This document shows, in pieces, positions 8,694 to 18,012 of a DNA stretch of 64,000 nt; positions within the stretch are counted from its first letter, which is position 1, and each line of letters begins with the position of its first letter. A model generated the notes under the pieces. It saw only the letters and a program-made list of their open reading frames with translations. It did not search any database and had not been told where the DNA came from. Origin of the DNA: Fusobacterium sp. SYSU M8D902 (GTDB lineage: Bacteria; Fusobacteriota; Fusobacteriia; Fusobacteriales; Fusobacteriaceae); assembly GCF_040199715.1 (NCBI RefSeq), contig NZ_JBEFNA010000001.1, positions 62,001-126,000 on the forward strand. Reading direction: 5' to 3'. Made by a program: the position numbers and the translations under genes.

Positions 8694-10100
8694 ATGAATG
8701 TTTACTTAGCTATTGATTTTGGAAGTACATATACTAAATTGACAGCTATTGATCTTGATAATGAGACTATCCTAGCTACTGCAAAGGATATCACTACCAT
8801 TGAAGATAACATAATGGTTGGCTTTAATAAAGCCTTTGAAAAATTAAAATTTGAAATTAATAAAATAGTTGATTTTAACTCTATAAACTTTGTTAATAAG
8901 ACTGCTTGCTCCTCTGCAGCTGGTGGTTTAAAGATGATAGCTATCGGTTTAGTTCCAGAACTCACTACTGAGGCTGCTAAAAAATCTGCCCTAGGTGCTG
9001 GTGCTAGAGTTATAAAGACATATGCATATGAACTAAATCACAAGGAGTTGGAAGAGATTCTTAACACTCCATTGGATATCATTCTACTTGCTGGTGGAAC
9101 TGATGGTGGAAATAAAGAGTGTATCATTCACAATGCTAAGATGTTAGCTGAGCACAATGTTAAAATCCCTATTGTAGTAGCAGGTAACAAATCAGCTATT
9201 GATGAGATTGAAAGTGTTTTTAATCAAGCTGGACTTGATTATTATATCACTGAAAATGTTATGCCTTTCTTCAATAAATTGAACGTGGATCCTTCTCGAG
9301 AGGAGATCAGAAAAGTTTTTATGAGTCGAATTGTAGAAGCTAAGGGTATGAAAAGTGCTGAAGAGTTTATTCAGGGAATTTTGATGCCTACTCCTGCTGC
9401 TGTTTTAAAAGCTGCTGAAATCTTAGCTAAAGGAACTAACAATGAAGAGGGATTAGGAGATCTAATAGTTGTAGATATCGGTGGTGCTACTACTGATATA
9501 CACTCTATTGCCAAAGGTGAGCCCACTAAGCCATCTATGATAATTAAAGGGCTTATAGAACCTTACGCTAAGAGAACTGTTGAGGGAGATTTGGGAATGA
9601 GATACTCAGCTCTAGCTCTATTGGAAGCTTCTGGTGAGAATAAAATAAAACATTATCTAGATTCCTCACTAAAAGATATAGATATAAATAAAAGTTGTCA
9701 ATATAGACACGATCATATAAAGATGACACCACAGACAGATGAAGAGTTCAAATTTGATGAAGCTATGGCAAAAGTAGCTACTGAATTGGCAATGACTAGA
9801 CATTGTGGTGAGTTAGAGTGTGTATACACTCCAATGGGAACTATGTTTAACTTAACAGGAAAGGATCTTACTGAAACACCTTATGTTATTGGAACAGGAG
9901 GGGTTATAGTCCACAGTGAAAATCCTTCGAAAATTTTGGAGTCAGGTAATTTTAAAGAGGATGATCCAATCCATCTAAAACCTGTAAATCCTAAATTTTT
10001 AATCGATAAAAGTTACATCTTATCAGCTATGGGATTGCTTGCTCAAGAGTATCCAAATATAGCTATTAGAATAATGAAAAAATATTTAGTCAAAGTTTAA
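8694..10100 (+). CDS. glmL: GlmL/MutL, putative reactivating ATPase for glutamate mutase
   Basis: The 468-aa protein belongs to the MutL family of ASKHA-fold ATPases encoded between the two glutamate mutase subunits. Members are thought to exchange damaged cobalamin and reactivate the enzyme, like diol dehydratase reactivases. Visible motifs are AIDFGSTYTK near the N-terminus (phosphate-1 loop), a glycine-rich LLAGGTDGG and VVDIGGATTD (phosphate-2 loop). It lies 22 bp after glmS and 38 bp before glmE. It is not the DNA mismatch-repair MutL. Confidence 0.93.
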   Translation: MNVYLAIDFGSTYTKLTAIDLDNETILATAKDITTIEDNIMVGFNKAFEKLKFEINKIVDFNSINFVNKTACSSAAGGLKMIAIGLVPELTTEAAKKSALGAGARVIKTYAYELNHKELEEILNTPLDIILLAGGTDGGNKECIIHNAKMLAEHNVKIPIVVAGNKSAIDEIESVFNQAGLDYYITENVMPFFNKLNVDPSREEIRKVFMSRIVEAKGMKSAEEFIQGILMPTPAAVLKAAEILAKGTNNEEGLGDLIVVDIGGATTDIHSIAKGEPTKPSMIIKGLIEPYAKRTVEGDLGMRYSALALLEASGENKIKHYLDSSLKDIDINKSCQYRHDHIKMTPQTDEEFKFDEAMAKVATELAMTRHCGELECVYTPMGTMFNLTGKDLTETPYVIGTGGVIVHSENPSKILESGNFKEDDPIHLKPVNPKFLIDKSYILSAMGLLAQEYPNIAIRIMKKYLVKV

Positions 10101-10138
10101 GTTCTAATTTTAGGAATAATAAGGAGGATTAATTACAT

Positions 10139-11593
10139 ATGAAGTTGAGATTTAGTAAGTGGACTGAAGATGAGTTCTTTGAAATAAGAAAGGAAGTTTT
10201 AAGTACTTGGCCTACAGGAAAAGATGTAGATTTAGAAGAGGCAGTTAGATACCATAAATCATTGCCTGAATCAAAAAATTTCTCTAAAAAGTTACTTAAT
10301 GCTAAAAATGAAGGTATTACATTGGCTCAACCAAGAGCTGGAGTTGCTCTAATAGATCAACATATAGAGCTTTTAAATTTCTTAGATAGCGAAGGAGGAG
10401 CAGATCTACTTCCTTCTACTATAGATTCTTACACTAGACAAAATAAATATGAAAACTGTGAAAAAGGTATTGAGGAGTCTAAAAAAGCTGGTAGATCTCT
10501 TTTAAATGGTTTTCCTGGTGTCAATCACGGAGTTAGTGGATGTAGAAGAGTGGTTGAAGCTACAAATCTACCTCTACAATTAAGACACGGTACTCCTGAT
10601 GCTAGACTTCTTTCAGAGATTATGCTTGCTGCTGGTTTTACATCTGATGAAGGTGGTGGAATTAGCTATAACGTTCCTTATGCTAAATCTGTATCAATTG
10701 AAAAAACTCTTATGTATTGGCAATATGTTGATAGACTTGTTGGTTGGTATGAAGAGCATGGTGTCTCTATCAATAGAGAGCCATTTGGACCTTTAACTGG
10801 AACTTTAGTTCCTCCTTCAATGTCAAATGCTATTGGGATACTTGAAGGATTAATGGCTGCTGAACAGGGGGTTAAAAATCTTACTTTAGGATATGGTCAG
10901 TGTGGAAATCTAATTCAAGACGTAGCTGCTGTAAGAGCTCTAGAATCACAAGCTCAAGAGTACTTCAAAAATTTTGGTTACGAAGATGTACAGTTGACAA
11001 CAGTATTCCATCAATGGATGGGAGGTTTCCCAGAAGATGAGGCTAAAGCCTTTGGAGTAATCTCTAACGGTGCCACTGCTGCAGCTCTTTCTGGAGCTAC
11101 AAAGGTCATTGTTAAAACCCCACACGAAGCTATTGGAGTACCTACTAAAGAGGCTAATGCTGCTGGTATTAGAGCTACAAAAATGGTTCTTAACTTACTT
11201 AAAGGACAACAGTTATCATCTTCTCCAGAATTAGAAAAAGAGATTGAAATTATAAAAGCTGAAACAAAATGTATCCTAGATAAGGTATTTGAATTAGGAG
11301 ATGGAGATTGGGCTATTGGAATTGTTAAAGCTTTTGAACAAGGTGTTTTAGATGTTCCATTTGCTCCTTCTATATACAATGCTGGAAAAATGATGCCAGC
11401 TAGAGATAATGTTGGAAAAGTAAGATATCTATCTCTTGGAAATGTTCCATTAAGCAAGGAGTTAGCTGAATTTAACTTAGCACAATTGGAAGAAAGAGGA
11501 AGATTTGAAGGAAGACCAGTAACTTTCCAAATGACAGTAGATGATATCTTTGCTGTTGGTAAAGGAACTTTAATTGGAAGACCTGAAAAATAA
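10139..11593 (+). CDS. glmE: Glutamate mutase epsilon subunit (catalytic)
   Basis: The large subunit forms the TIM barrel that binds glutamate and, with GlmS and adenosylcobalamin, catalyses the carbon-skeleton rearrangement. The 484-aa length equals that of clostridial GlmE. Conserved stretches include [33 protein letters not shown] and [14 protein letters not shown] good AAGGAGG site precedes the ATG. It is followed 44 bp later by the methylaspartate ammonia-lyase gene, the next enzyme in the pathway. Confidence 0.97.
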   Translation: MKLRFSKWTEDEFFEIRKEVLSTWPTGKDVDLEEAVRYHKSLPESKNFSKKLLNAKNEGITLAQPRAGVALIDQHIELLNFLDSEGGADLLPSTIDSYTRQNKYENCEKGIEESKKAGRSLLNGFPGVNHGVSGCRRVVEATNLPLQLRHGTPDARLLSEIMLAAGFTSDEGGGISYNVPYAKSVSIEKTLMYWQYVDRLVGWYEEHGVSINREPFGPLTGTLVPPSMSNAIGILEGLMAAEQGVKNLTLGYGQCGNLIQDVAAVRALESQAQEYFKNFGYEDVQLTTVFHQWMGGFPEDEAKAFGVISNGATAAALSGATKVIVKTPHEAIGVPTKEANAAGIRATKMVLNLLKGQQLSSSPELEKEIEIIKAETKCILDKVFELGDGDWAIGIVKAFEQGVLDVPFAPSIYNAGKMMPARDNVGKVRYLSLGNVPLSKELAEFNLAQLEERGRFEGRPVTFQMTVDDIFAVGKGTLIGRPEK

Positions 11594-11637
11594 AGTTAGT
11601 TTAAAATTTATCTATTAAAGAGTAGGAGGAATATATT

Positions 11638-12885
11638 ATGAAAATTATAGATGTTGTTTGTTCTGCAGGAAAAACAGGTTTCTACTTTGATGACCAAAGA
11701 GCTATAAAATTAGGAGCTAAACATGACGGAATGTTTTATCTTGGAGATTCTGTTACTTCAGGATTTGAGAGTATTAGACAATCTGGAGAATCTATCTCTG
11801 TACAATTGATTTTGGAAGATGGACAAGTTGCTTTTGGAGATTGTGCTGCTGTTCAATATTCTGGAGCTGGTGGAAGAGATCCTCTATTTCTAGCAAAAGA
11901 TTTTATCCCAGTTATTGAAAATGAAATAGCACCTAAACTAATAGGTAGAGAATTAGATAATTTTAAATCTTTAGCTGAAGAGTTTGACTCAATGAGTATC
12001 GATGGAAAAAGATTACATACAGCTATCAGATATGGAATAACTCAAGCTCTTTTAGATGCTGTAGCTAAAGCTAGAAAGGTTACTATGGCTGAAGTAATTC
12101 AAGCTGATTATAATACAGGGATCGAAATTTCAAAAAGACCTATATTCACTCAATCTGGTGATGATAGATATATAAATGCTGACAAAATGATAATCAAGGG
12201 AGCTGATGTACTTCCTCACGCTCTAATCAATAATGTTAAGGAAAAATTAGGTGAAAGAGGAGAGATATTGCTTGATTATGTAAAATGGTTGAGAGATAGA
12301 ATAATTGCTAAGAGAGTTAACCCTGAATACTACCCTATATTCCATATAGATGTATATGGAACTATTGGTGCAGCATTTGATTGTGACACTACAAAAATGG
12401 CAGATTATATCTCTACATTAGTAGAAGCTGCTAAACCATTTAAATTAAGAATTGAAGGTCCTATGGACGTTGAAGATAGAGATAAACAGATTGAAGCTCT
12501 AGCTGCCCTAACAGCAGAAGTTGATAGAAGAGGTATTGAGGTAGAGTTAGTTGCAGATGAATGGTGTAACACTCTAGAGGATATTAAACTTTTTGCTGAT
12601 AAAAAAGCTGGTCACGTAGTTCAAATAAAAACTCCAGATTTAGGTGGAGTAAATAATATAGCTGATGCTATACTTTACTGCAATAAAGTGGGAATAGGTT
12701 CTTACTGTGGTGGAACTTGTAACGAAACTAACAGATCAGCTGAGATAACAACAAATATTGGAATGGCTTGTGGAGCTTTACAAGTACTTGCTAAACCTGG
12801 AATGGGTGTTGATGAAGGATTTATGATAGTTTTCAATGAGATGGCAAGAGTGGAAGCCCTAGTAAATAGAAGAGCAAAAAAATAG
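11638..12885 (+). CDS. mal: Methylaspartate ammonia-lyase
   Basis: This enolase-superfamily enzyme removes ammonia from (2S,3S)-3-methylaspartate to give mesaconate. The 415-aa length matches clostridial enzymes. Motifs include GAGGRDPLF in the capping domain, the metal-binding IDVYG, RIEGPMD and VADEWCN carboxylate segments, and the QIKTPDLGG lysine loop. YCGGTCNETN, typical of the family, is near the C-terminus. AGGAGG precedes the start. It lies directly after glmE and before citD, in pathway order. Confidence 0.97.
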   Translation: MKIIDVVCSAGKTGFYFDDQRAIKLGAKHDGMFYLGDSVTSGFESIRQSGESISVQLILEDGQVAFGDCAAVQYSGAGGRDPLFLAKDFIPVIENEIAPKLIGRELDNFKSLAEEFDSMSIDGKRLHTAIRYGITQALLDAVAKARKVTMAEVIQADYNTGIEISKRPIFTQSGDDRYINADKMIIKGADVLPHALINNVKEKLGERGEILLDYVKWLRDRIIAKRVNPEYYPIFHIDVYGTIGAAFDCDTTKMADYISTLVEAAKPFKLRIEGPMDVEDRDKQIEALAALTAEVDRRGIEVELVADEWCNTLEDIKLFADKKAGHVVQIKTPDLGGVNNIADAILYCNKVGIGSYCGGTCNETNRSAEITTNIGMACGALQVLAKPGMGVDEGFMIVFNEMARVEALVNRRAKK

Positions 12886-12907
12886 TATTTTTAATAGAGA
12901 ATTTTAG

Positions 12908-12936
12908 TAAGAAGGTGGTTTGTTACTACCTTCTTA
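12908..12936 (+). terminator. Intra-operon hairpin between mal and citD
   Basis: A 12-bp stem (12908-12919 with 12925-12936, one G-U pair) sits in the 77-bp gap between mal and citD. The following TCTTTATAAT is only a weak T-run. It could be a partial terminator or an RNA-processing and stability element that sets different levels for glm-mal and cit transcripts. Confidence 0.5.
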
Positions 12937-12962
12937 TCTTTATAATATTTTGAGGTGAAACA

Positions 12963-13229
12963 ATGACTATAAATAAAATAAGTAGATGTGGAACATTGGA
13001 ATCTAATGATATCTTTATAATTCTTGCTCCTGGAGAAAATGGTATAGAGATCGAGTTAGAAAGCAGTGTTGAAAAGCAATTTGGAAATCATATAAAAAAA
13101 GTTATCACTGAAAAACTTTTGGATCTTGGAGTTAAAAATGTTCAAGTTCAAGCACAGGATAAAGGGGCTCTTGATTTCACTATCAGAGCACGTATTGAAA
13201 CTGCTGTAAATAGAGGACTTGCAAAATAA
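12963..13229 (+). CDS. citD: CitD-type acyl carrier subunit of citrate/citramalate lyase
   Basis: This gamma subunit carries the acetylated phosphoribosyl-dephospho-CoA prosthetic group. The 88-aa product has the family N-terminus (ISRCGTLESNDIFI), where the serine in LESND is the expected attachment site, and ends with RARIETAVNRG. Sequence alone cannot tell citrate lyase from citramalate lyase. Its place directly after methylaspartate ammonia-lyase argues for citramalate. The gene starts at an ATG 5 nt after GAGGTGA and is 13 bp ahead of citE. Confidence 0.93.
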   Translation: MTINKISRCGTLESNDIFIILAPGENGIEIELESSVEKQFGNHIKKVITEKLLDLGVKNVQVQAQDKGALDFTIRARIETAVNRGLAK

Positions 13230-13242
13230 GGAGTGATTTGTT

Positions 13243-14115
13243 GTGAAATTGAGAAGAACTATGTTATTTATGCCAGGAAACAATCCTGGTATGTTACAAA
13301 CAGCCACTGTCTTTGGGGCAGATGCTGTAATCTTTGATTTGGAAGATGCTGTTGCTCTTGGGGAAAAAGATGCAGCCAGAGTCCTAATCAGTGAAGCTTT
13401 AAAAACTATAAACTATGATGATATTGAAGTAGTTGTCAGAATAAATCCTCTATCTACATCTTTTGCTGAAAAAGATATTGATGTAATTGCTAGACTAAAA
13501 CCTGATGCTATACTTCTGCCTAAAGCTTGTCCCGAAGACATTACTGTTTTAGATAAAAAATTAACAAAAATAGAGAGTGAAGAGGGGATGGAAAATGGAA
13601 CTATTAAGATACACCCCTTAGTTGAAACAACTTATGGAGTTGAAAAAGTATATGAAACAATCAAAGCTAGTCCTAGAGTTATCTCTGTCCTACTTGGTGG
13701 AGAGGATCTAGCTGTAGATCTTGGAGTTAAGAGAACAAAAACTTCAGATGAATTACTCTATGCTAGAACAAAGATTGTAAACGCTTGTAAAGCTTGTAAA
13801 GTTGATGCTATAGATACTCCCTTCACTGATACCAATGATCAAGATGGACTTTTAGCAGATACTTTAAAAGCAAAGACACTTGGTTTCACTGGAAAATTGA
13901 GCATAAATCCTAGACAGATTGATATTATTCATAAGGCTTATGCTCCTTCTGAATCAGAGATCAATTATGCTCAAAGAGTTATCTCAGCCAAAGAAGAGGC
14001 TGAAAAAGAGGGGCTTGGTGTGTTCTCTTTAGATGGAAAAATGGTGGATCTTCCTATCATCACTCGGGCTATACAAACTTTAGACACAGCTAAATTAATG
14101 GGGCTTATTGATTAA
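13243..14115 (+). CDS. citE: CitE-type lyase beta subunit (citryl/citramalyl-ACP lyase)
   Basis: The beta subunit cleaves the acyl-carrier thioester, here probably (S)-citramalyl-ACP to acetyl-ACP and pyruvate. The 290-aa TIM-barrel protein shows the classic start LRRTMLFMPGNNP, then DAVIFDLEDAV, VRINPL, the glutamate in HPLVETTYGV, and GGEDLAVDLG. The start codon is GTG at 13243, preceded by AAGGAG. It sits between citD and citF as in all known citrate lyase clusters. No citC, citX or citG is in the window. Confidence 0.94.
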   Translation: MKLRRTMLFMPGNNPGMLQTATVFGADAVIFDLEDAVALGEKDAARVLISEALKTINYDDIEVVVRINPLSTSFAEKDIDVIARLKPDAILLPKACPEDITVLDKKLTKIESEEGMENGTIKIHPLVETTYGVEKVYETIKASPRVISVLLGGEDLAVDLGVKRTKTSDELLYARTKIVNACKACKVDAIDTPFTDTNDQDGLLADTLKAKTLGFTGKLSINPRQIDIIHKAYAPSESEINYAQRVISAKEEAEKEGLGVFSLDGKMVDLPIITRAIQTLDTAKLMGLID

Positions 14116-14136
14116 TTTTAAAGGGGGATGTTTTTG

Positions 14137-15678
14137 ATGAAAAATATTTTAGGAAGAGAGATTCCTGATTTTATAGATGGATATGGAGAAGTTACTCATT
14201 ATGATGGATACCTAAAAAAAAGAGATGGTGAAATTAAAAGAAACCATACCTTCAAGGTTGCAACGCCTGAAACTAACAAACTTTTTTATGATTTAAACAG
14301 TTTACTAGATCAACTTCCATTAAAAGATGGTATGAAAATCTCATTTCATCATCACTTAAGAAATGGAGATTACGTTTTAAATTTTGTAATGGAAGAGATA
14401 GCTAAAAGAGGATATAAAGATATCACTTTGATGGCAAGTTCTATCTTCCCTTGTCATAAACCACTTGTAGAATACATTGAAAACAAAGTTATTACACAGA
14501 TATATGCTGGATATATTTCAGGACCTGTAGCTCAAGCTATATCTGATGGAAAATTAGAAAAACCTGCTGTTATGCATACTCATGGTGGAAGAGCTAGAAT
14601 TATGGAGAGTGGTGAAGTTGAAATTGATATCGCCTTTGTTGCTGCTCCTACATCTGATGAATATGGAAATATCAATGGGGTAGATGGAAAATCAGCCTGT
14701 GGTGCTTTGGGATATGCTCACTCTGATGTAGAAAATGCAAATATAGTTGTGGCTATAACTGATAATTTGGTTGAGTTTCCAAATACAACTATTGAAATCA
14801 ATCAAACTCTTATTGACTATGTCCTTGTAGTTGATGCTATTGGTGACCCAAAAGGAATTGTCTCTGGAACAACACAGATTACTAAAAATCCAATTGGACT
14901 TAAGATTGCTGATCTAGCTGCTAAATTTATTGAGCAGTCTGGATATTTAAAAGATGGAATGAGTTTTCAAACTGGAGCTGGTGGGATCTCCCTTGCAGTT
15001 GCTGCTGAAATTAAAAACCTTATGAAAAGTAAAAATATAGTTGGTAGCTTTGCTTCTGGTGGAATTACTGGTTATATTGTTGATATGTACAAAGAGGGGT
15101 TATTTAAAGCTCTATTTGATGTGCAATGTTTTGATTTAAATGCAATCAAATCAGCTAAAGAAAATCCTAACCATATAAAAATGTCAGCCTCTATGTATGC
15201 TAATGTAAATAATAAAGGGGCGATTGTCAATAAATTAGATGTGGTAATCCTTGGAGCAACTGAGATGGATACAAATTTCAATGTCAATGTTACTACAGGA
15301 TCTGATGGAGTGATTATGGGAGGATCTGGAGGTCATAGTGACACTGCTGCAGGTTCAAAACTTTGTATCATAGTTTCTCAGCTTGTCAATGCTAGAATCT
15401 CTGTTGTAAAAGATAGAATAACTACTATTACTACTCCTGGTGAAACTGTTGATGTTTTAGTTACTGAAAGAGGTATAGCTATAAACCCATTGAGAAAAGA
15501 TCTAGTTGAGAGATTTAAAAACTCTAAGCTTCCTATAAAAACTATTGAAGAGTTAAAAGAGATTGCTGAAAATATGACTGGAAAAGAGGAGCCATTAGAG
15601 TTTGAAGATAAAATAGTTGCTCTTGTACAATATAGAGATGGTTCTATACTTGATGTTATAAAACAGATAAAAAGATAG
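14137..15678 (+). CDS. citF: CitF-type lyase alpha subunit (ACP transferase)
   Basis: The alpha subunit swaps the acetyl group on the carrier protein for the incoming hydroxy-acid. The 513-aa product begins MKNILGREIPDFIDGYG, has SFHHHLRNGDYV near residue 67 and the glycine-rich FQTGAGGISLAVA and GSGGHSDTAAG segments. I chose the ATG at 14137, 9 nt after GGGGG; the ATG at 14128 directly abuts that run. It ends the fermentation operon. With citD and citE it should close the route from citramalate to acetate plus pyruvate. Confidence 0.94.
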   Translation: MKNILGREIPDFIDGYGEVTHYDGYLKKRDGEIKRNHTFKVATPETNKLFYDLNSLLDQLPLKDGMKISFHHHLRNGDYVLNFVMEEIAKRGYKDITLMASSIFPCHKPLVEYIENKVITQIYAGYISGPVAQAISDGKLEKPAVMHTHGGRARIMESGEVEIDIAFVAAPTSDEYGNINGVDGKSACGALGYAHSDVENANIVVAITDNLVEFPNTTIEINQTLIDYVLVVDAIGDPKGIVSGTTQITKNPIGLKIADLAAKFIEQSGYLKDGMSFQTGAGGISLAVAAEIKNLMKSKNIVGSFASGGITGYIVDMYKEGLFKALFDVQCFDLNAIKSAKENPNHIKMSASMYANVNNKGAIVNKLDVVILGATEMDTNFNVNVTTGSDGVIMGGSGGHSDTAAGSKLCIIVSQLVNARISVVKDRITTITTPGETVDVLVTERGIAINPLRKDLVERFKNSKLPIKTIEELKEIAENMTGKEEPLEFEDKIVALVQYRDGSILDVIKQIKR

Positions 15679-15715
15679 TGTTTTTCATTATTTTGTAATT
15701 AATTTCATTATTTTA

Positions 15716-15744
15716 TTGACAATATTTGGAAAAATAGATAAAAT
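15716..15744 (+). promoter_or_regulatory. Promoter of the acetate-transporter gene
   Basis: TTGACA (15716-15721) and TAAAAT (15739-15744) lie 17 bp apart, 38 bp before the ATG at 15782. The near-consensus match suggests strong expression independent of the upstream operon. Confidence 0.75.
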
Positions 15745-15781
15745 ACTCCTTGTATTTAAATTTTATATTAAGGAGAGTTAA

Positions 15782-16393
15782 ATGAAAGAAATTAATTATG
15801 TTAAACACGAAGTTGCAGATCCTTCTGCACTAGGACTTTTTGGACTTGCAATTGTAACTTTAGTTGCATCAGCTAATAAGTTTGGAATTGTTAGTGGAGT
15901 ATCTTTAGTGGTACCTTGGGCTGTATTTTTAGGAGCTTTTGTTCAACTTATTGCATGTTTAAATGATATTAAACATGGTAATGTTTTTGGTACTACTGCT
16001 TTTGGTGGATATGCCTTTTTCTGGTTTGGTATGGCTATGAGCTGGATGATTCAATTGGGAGTTTTTGGAGAAGGAATGAAAGCTGCAGCTGATCCTAAAG
16101 CTTTTGCATTTGTATTTTTAGGTTATTTAATTTTCACAATATATATGACTATTGGAGCAATAGAAACTAATAAAACTCTATTAATTATCTTTATTTTTAT
16201 AGATCTTTTATTTTTAGGGTTAACTCTTTCTTCTTTAGGAATAGCTTATCACGCTACACACCTATTAGCTGCAATAGCTGAATTATCAATAGCTTTATTC
16301 TCTTTCTATGGTTCAGCAGCAAATGTTTTAAATAAAACTTTTGGTAGAGAGTTTTTACCTTTAGGTAAACCTTTAGGAATACTAAAAAAATAA
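15782..16393 (+). CDS. Acetate/succinate transporter, GPR1/FUN34/YaaH family
   Basis: The 203-aa protein has about six hydrophobic segments and the family N-terminal motif in the form DPSALGLFGLA (usual NPAPLGL), followed by GGYAFFWFGMAMSW. Members such as SatP move acetate or succinate, often with protons, and some are channel-like. Placed after the genes whose end product is acetate, it may export acetate; this is inference. AGGAGAG precedes the ATG and it has its own strong promoter. Confidence 0.9.
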   Translation: MKEINYVKHEVADPSALGLFGLAIVTLVASANKFGIVSGVSLVVPWAVFLGAFVQLIACLNDIKHGNVFGTTAFGGYAFFWFGMAMSWMIQLGVFGEGMKAAADPKAFAFVFLGYLIFTIYMTIGAIETNKTLLIIFIFIDLLFLGLTLSSLGIAYHATHLLAAIAELSIALFSFYGSAANVLNKTFGREFLPLGKPLGILKK

Positions 16394-16396
16394 ATC

Positions 16397-16425
16397 TTGA
16401 TTTTTTTAGTATTTAATGATATAAT
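16397..16425 (+). promoter_or_regulatory. Promoter of the SAM riboswitch-metK transcript
   Basis: TTGATT (16397-16402) and TATAAT (16420-16425) are separated by 17 bp, with TG one base before the -10. It lies just downstream of the transporter stop codon and about 25 bp before the riboswitch. Confidence 0.75.
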
Positions 16426-16447
16426 AATTTGAAAATTAAAATGTAAC

Positions 16448-16529
16448 CCATCAAGAGAGATTGAGGGACTGGCCCTATGACATCTCAGCAACCTGCTTTT
16501 TAAGTGTGGTGCTAACTCCTGGTAGATGG
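16448..16529 (+). promoter_or_regulatory. SAM-I (S-box) riboswitch
   Basis: This region matches the S-box aptamer: P1 by pairing CCATC (16448-16452) with GATGG (16525-16529), the conserved AAGAGAGATTGAGGGACTGG segment, then GCAACC and a GGTGCTAA-type J3/4-P4 region. The adjacent terminator and metK show it turns off SAM synthesis when SAM is abundant. The 3' strand of P1 (AGATG) can alternatively pair with CATCT at 16561-16565 inside the terminator, giving the usual switch. Confidence 0.95.
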
Positions 16530-16555
16530 CTGAGAATATAGGTCTGAACTTTATT

Positions 16556-16587
16556 CCCTTCATCTCCTAGGTGAAGGGATTTTTTTA
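16556..16587 (+). terminator. Riboswitch-controlled terminator before metK
   Basis: A 7-bp stem CCCTTCA/TGAAGGG (16556-16562 with 16572-16578) is followed by ATTTTTTTAT. It lies between the SAM-I aptamer and metK. It should form when SAM is bound and P1 is stable. Confidence 0.88.
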
Positions 16588-16620
16588 TAGTATTTTGTTT
16601 AATTTTAGGAGGGAAATTTA

Positions 16621-17775
16621 ATGAAAAATTTAACTTATTTCACATCTGAATTTGTATCACCTGGTCACCCTGATAAAGTATCTGACCAAATATCTGATGC
16701 TGTATTAGATGCTTGTCTTGCTGATGATCCTAATTCTAGAGTAGCATGTGAAGTTTTTTGTACTACTGGTCAAGTTATAGTTGGTGGAGAGATAACTACT
16801 TCTACATACATTGATATTCAAGATATCGTTAGAAGTAAAATTGATGAAATCGGATATAAAGAGGGAATGGGATTTGACTCTAACTGTGGTGTTTTAAATG
16901 CTATACACTCTCAATCTCCTGATATTGCTATGGGTGTAGATGTTGGTGGAGCTGGAGACCAAGGAATAATGTTTGGAGGAGCAGTTAAGGAAACTCCTGA
17001 ATTAATGCCTTTAGCTCTAGTTTTAGCAAGAGAGATCCTAGTTAAATTAACTAGAATGACTAGAAGTAAAGAGCTTAACTGGGCAAGACCTGATGCTAAG
17101 TCACAAGTTACTTTAGCTTATGATGAAAATGGTAAAATTGCTCACGTTGATACAATAGTTCTTTCTGTACAACACAATCCTGATGTAACTCAAGAGCAAA
17201 TAAAATCTGATGTTATTGAAAAAGTTATAAAACCTGTATTAGAGTCATATAACTTAAATCCAGCTGATGTTAAAAAATATCACATCAATCCTACTGGAAG
17301 ATTTGTAATCGGAGGACCTCACGGAGATACTGGACTTACAGGTAGAAAAATAATAGTTGATACTTATGGAGGATACTTTAGACATGGTGGAGGAGCTTTC
17401 TCTGGTAAAGACCCTTCAAAAGTTGACAGATCTGCAGCATATGCAGCTAGATGGGTAGCTAAAAACATAGTAGCTGCTGACTTAGCTGATAAGTGTGAAG
17501 TTCAATTATCTTATGCAATAGGTGTAGTAGAACCTACTTCTGTAAAGGTAGATACATTTGGAACAGGAAAAGTTAGCGAAATTGAGTTAGCAGAAGCTGT
17601 AAAAAATGTATTTGACTTAACTCCAAGAGGAATTGAAAAATCTCTAGAATTAAGAAGTGGAAAATTTAAATACCAAGATCTAGCAGCATTTGGACATATT
17701 GGAAGAACTGATCTAGATATTCCTTGGGAAAAAACTAGCAAAGTTGAAGAGTTAAAAAAAGCTTTAAATAGATAG
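16621..17775 (+). CDS. metK: S-adenosylmethionine synthetase
   Basis: MetK makes S-adenosylmethionine from methionine and ATP in the cytoplasm. The 384-aa product has the standard three-fold architecture with [13 protein letters not shown] at the N-terminus, [10 protein letters not shown] (about residue 118) and the [16 protein letters not shown] loop (about 258). GGAGG precedes the ATG. A SAM-I riboswitch and terminator lie directly upstream, so control is by feedback from its product. Confidence 0.98.
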   Translation: MKNLTYFTSEFVSPGHPDKVSDQISDAVLDACLADDPNSRVACEVFCTTGQVIVGGEITTSTYIDIQDIVRSKIDEIGYKEGMGFDSNCGVLNAIHSQSPDIAMGVDVGGAGDQGIMFGGAVKETPELMPLALVLAREILVKLTRMTRSKELNWARPDAKSQVTLAYDENGKIAHVDTIVLSVQHNPDVTQEQIKSDVIEKVIKPVLESYNLNPADVKKYHINPTGRFVIGGPHGDTGLTGRKIIVDTYGGYFRHGGGAFSGKDPSKVDRSAAYAARWVAKNIVAADLADKCEVQLSYAIGVVEPTSVKVDTFGTGKVSEIELAEAVKNVFDLTPRGIEKSLELRSGKFKYQDLAAFGHIGRTDLDIPWEKTSKVEELKKALNR

Positions 17776-17783
17776 TTTAGTAT

Positions 17784-17821
17784 AGAAGTTATAAGGGCTA
17801 AGTTCTTATAACTTCTTTTTA
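17784..17821 (+). terminator. metK terminator
   Basis: A perfect 12-bp stem (17784-17795 with 17804-17815) is followed by TTTTTAATTT, just after the metK stop codon. Confidence 0.85.
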
Positions 17822-17857
17822 ATTTCTAAAAAAATAAAAAGAAATTTTAATTTTTTC

Positions 17858-17886
17858 TTGACTTTTAAATTAAAAAATAGTATTCT
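17858..17886 (+). promoter_or_regulatory. Promoter of the asnA leader transcript
   Basis: TTGACT (17858-17863) and TATTCT (17881-17886) lie 17 bp apart. Transcription starting near 17893 would give a leader of about 250 nt before asnA, which contains the peptide and attenuator described below. Confidence 0.7.
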
Positions 17887-17937
17887 AAATACATAAGTTT
17901 TAATTTAATCCCATTTTAGATAATATTGGAGGCAGAG

Positions 17938-18012
17938 ATGAAGATTTTTTCAATAAAATATACTGCACAATTTAATAATAATAATAATATGTCGAGGTTT
18001 GGACTTAAGTAG
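17938..18012 (+). CDS. asnA leader peptide with five consecutive Asn codons
   Basis: A 24-codon reading frame starts at an ATG 5 nt after GGAGG and ends at TAG (18010-18012). It encodes a peptide starting MKIFSIKYTAQF, then five AAT codons in a row (17974-17988), then MSRFGLK. It stands between a clear promoter and the asparagine synthetase gene. Runs of the regulated amino acid in a short leader are the hallmark of ribosome-mediated attenuation, as in the trp and his operons. The downstream RNA can fold into alternating helices. Translation is inferred and too short for homology. Confidence 0.85.
   Translation: MKIFSIKYTAQFNNNNNMSRFGLK

Noticed and set aside
11011-11457. Minus-strand frame of 148 codons opposite glmE
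   Set aside because: It lies fully within a well-supported gene, has no family resemblance and no ribosome site.
12963-15678. Citrate lyase for citrate fermentation
   Set aside because: No citrate transporter, citC, citX, citG or oxaloacetate decarboxylase is nearby; the context is methylaspartate metabolism, so citramalate is the better substrate.
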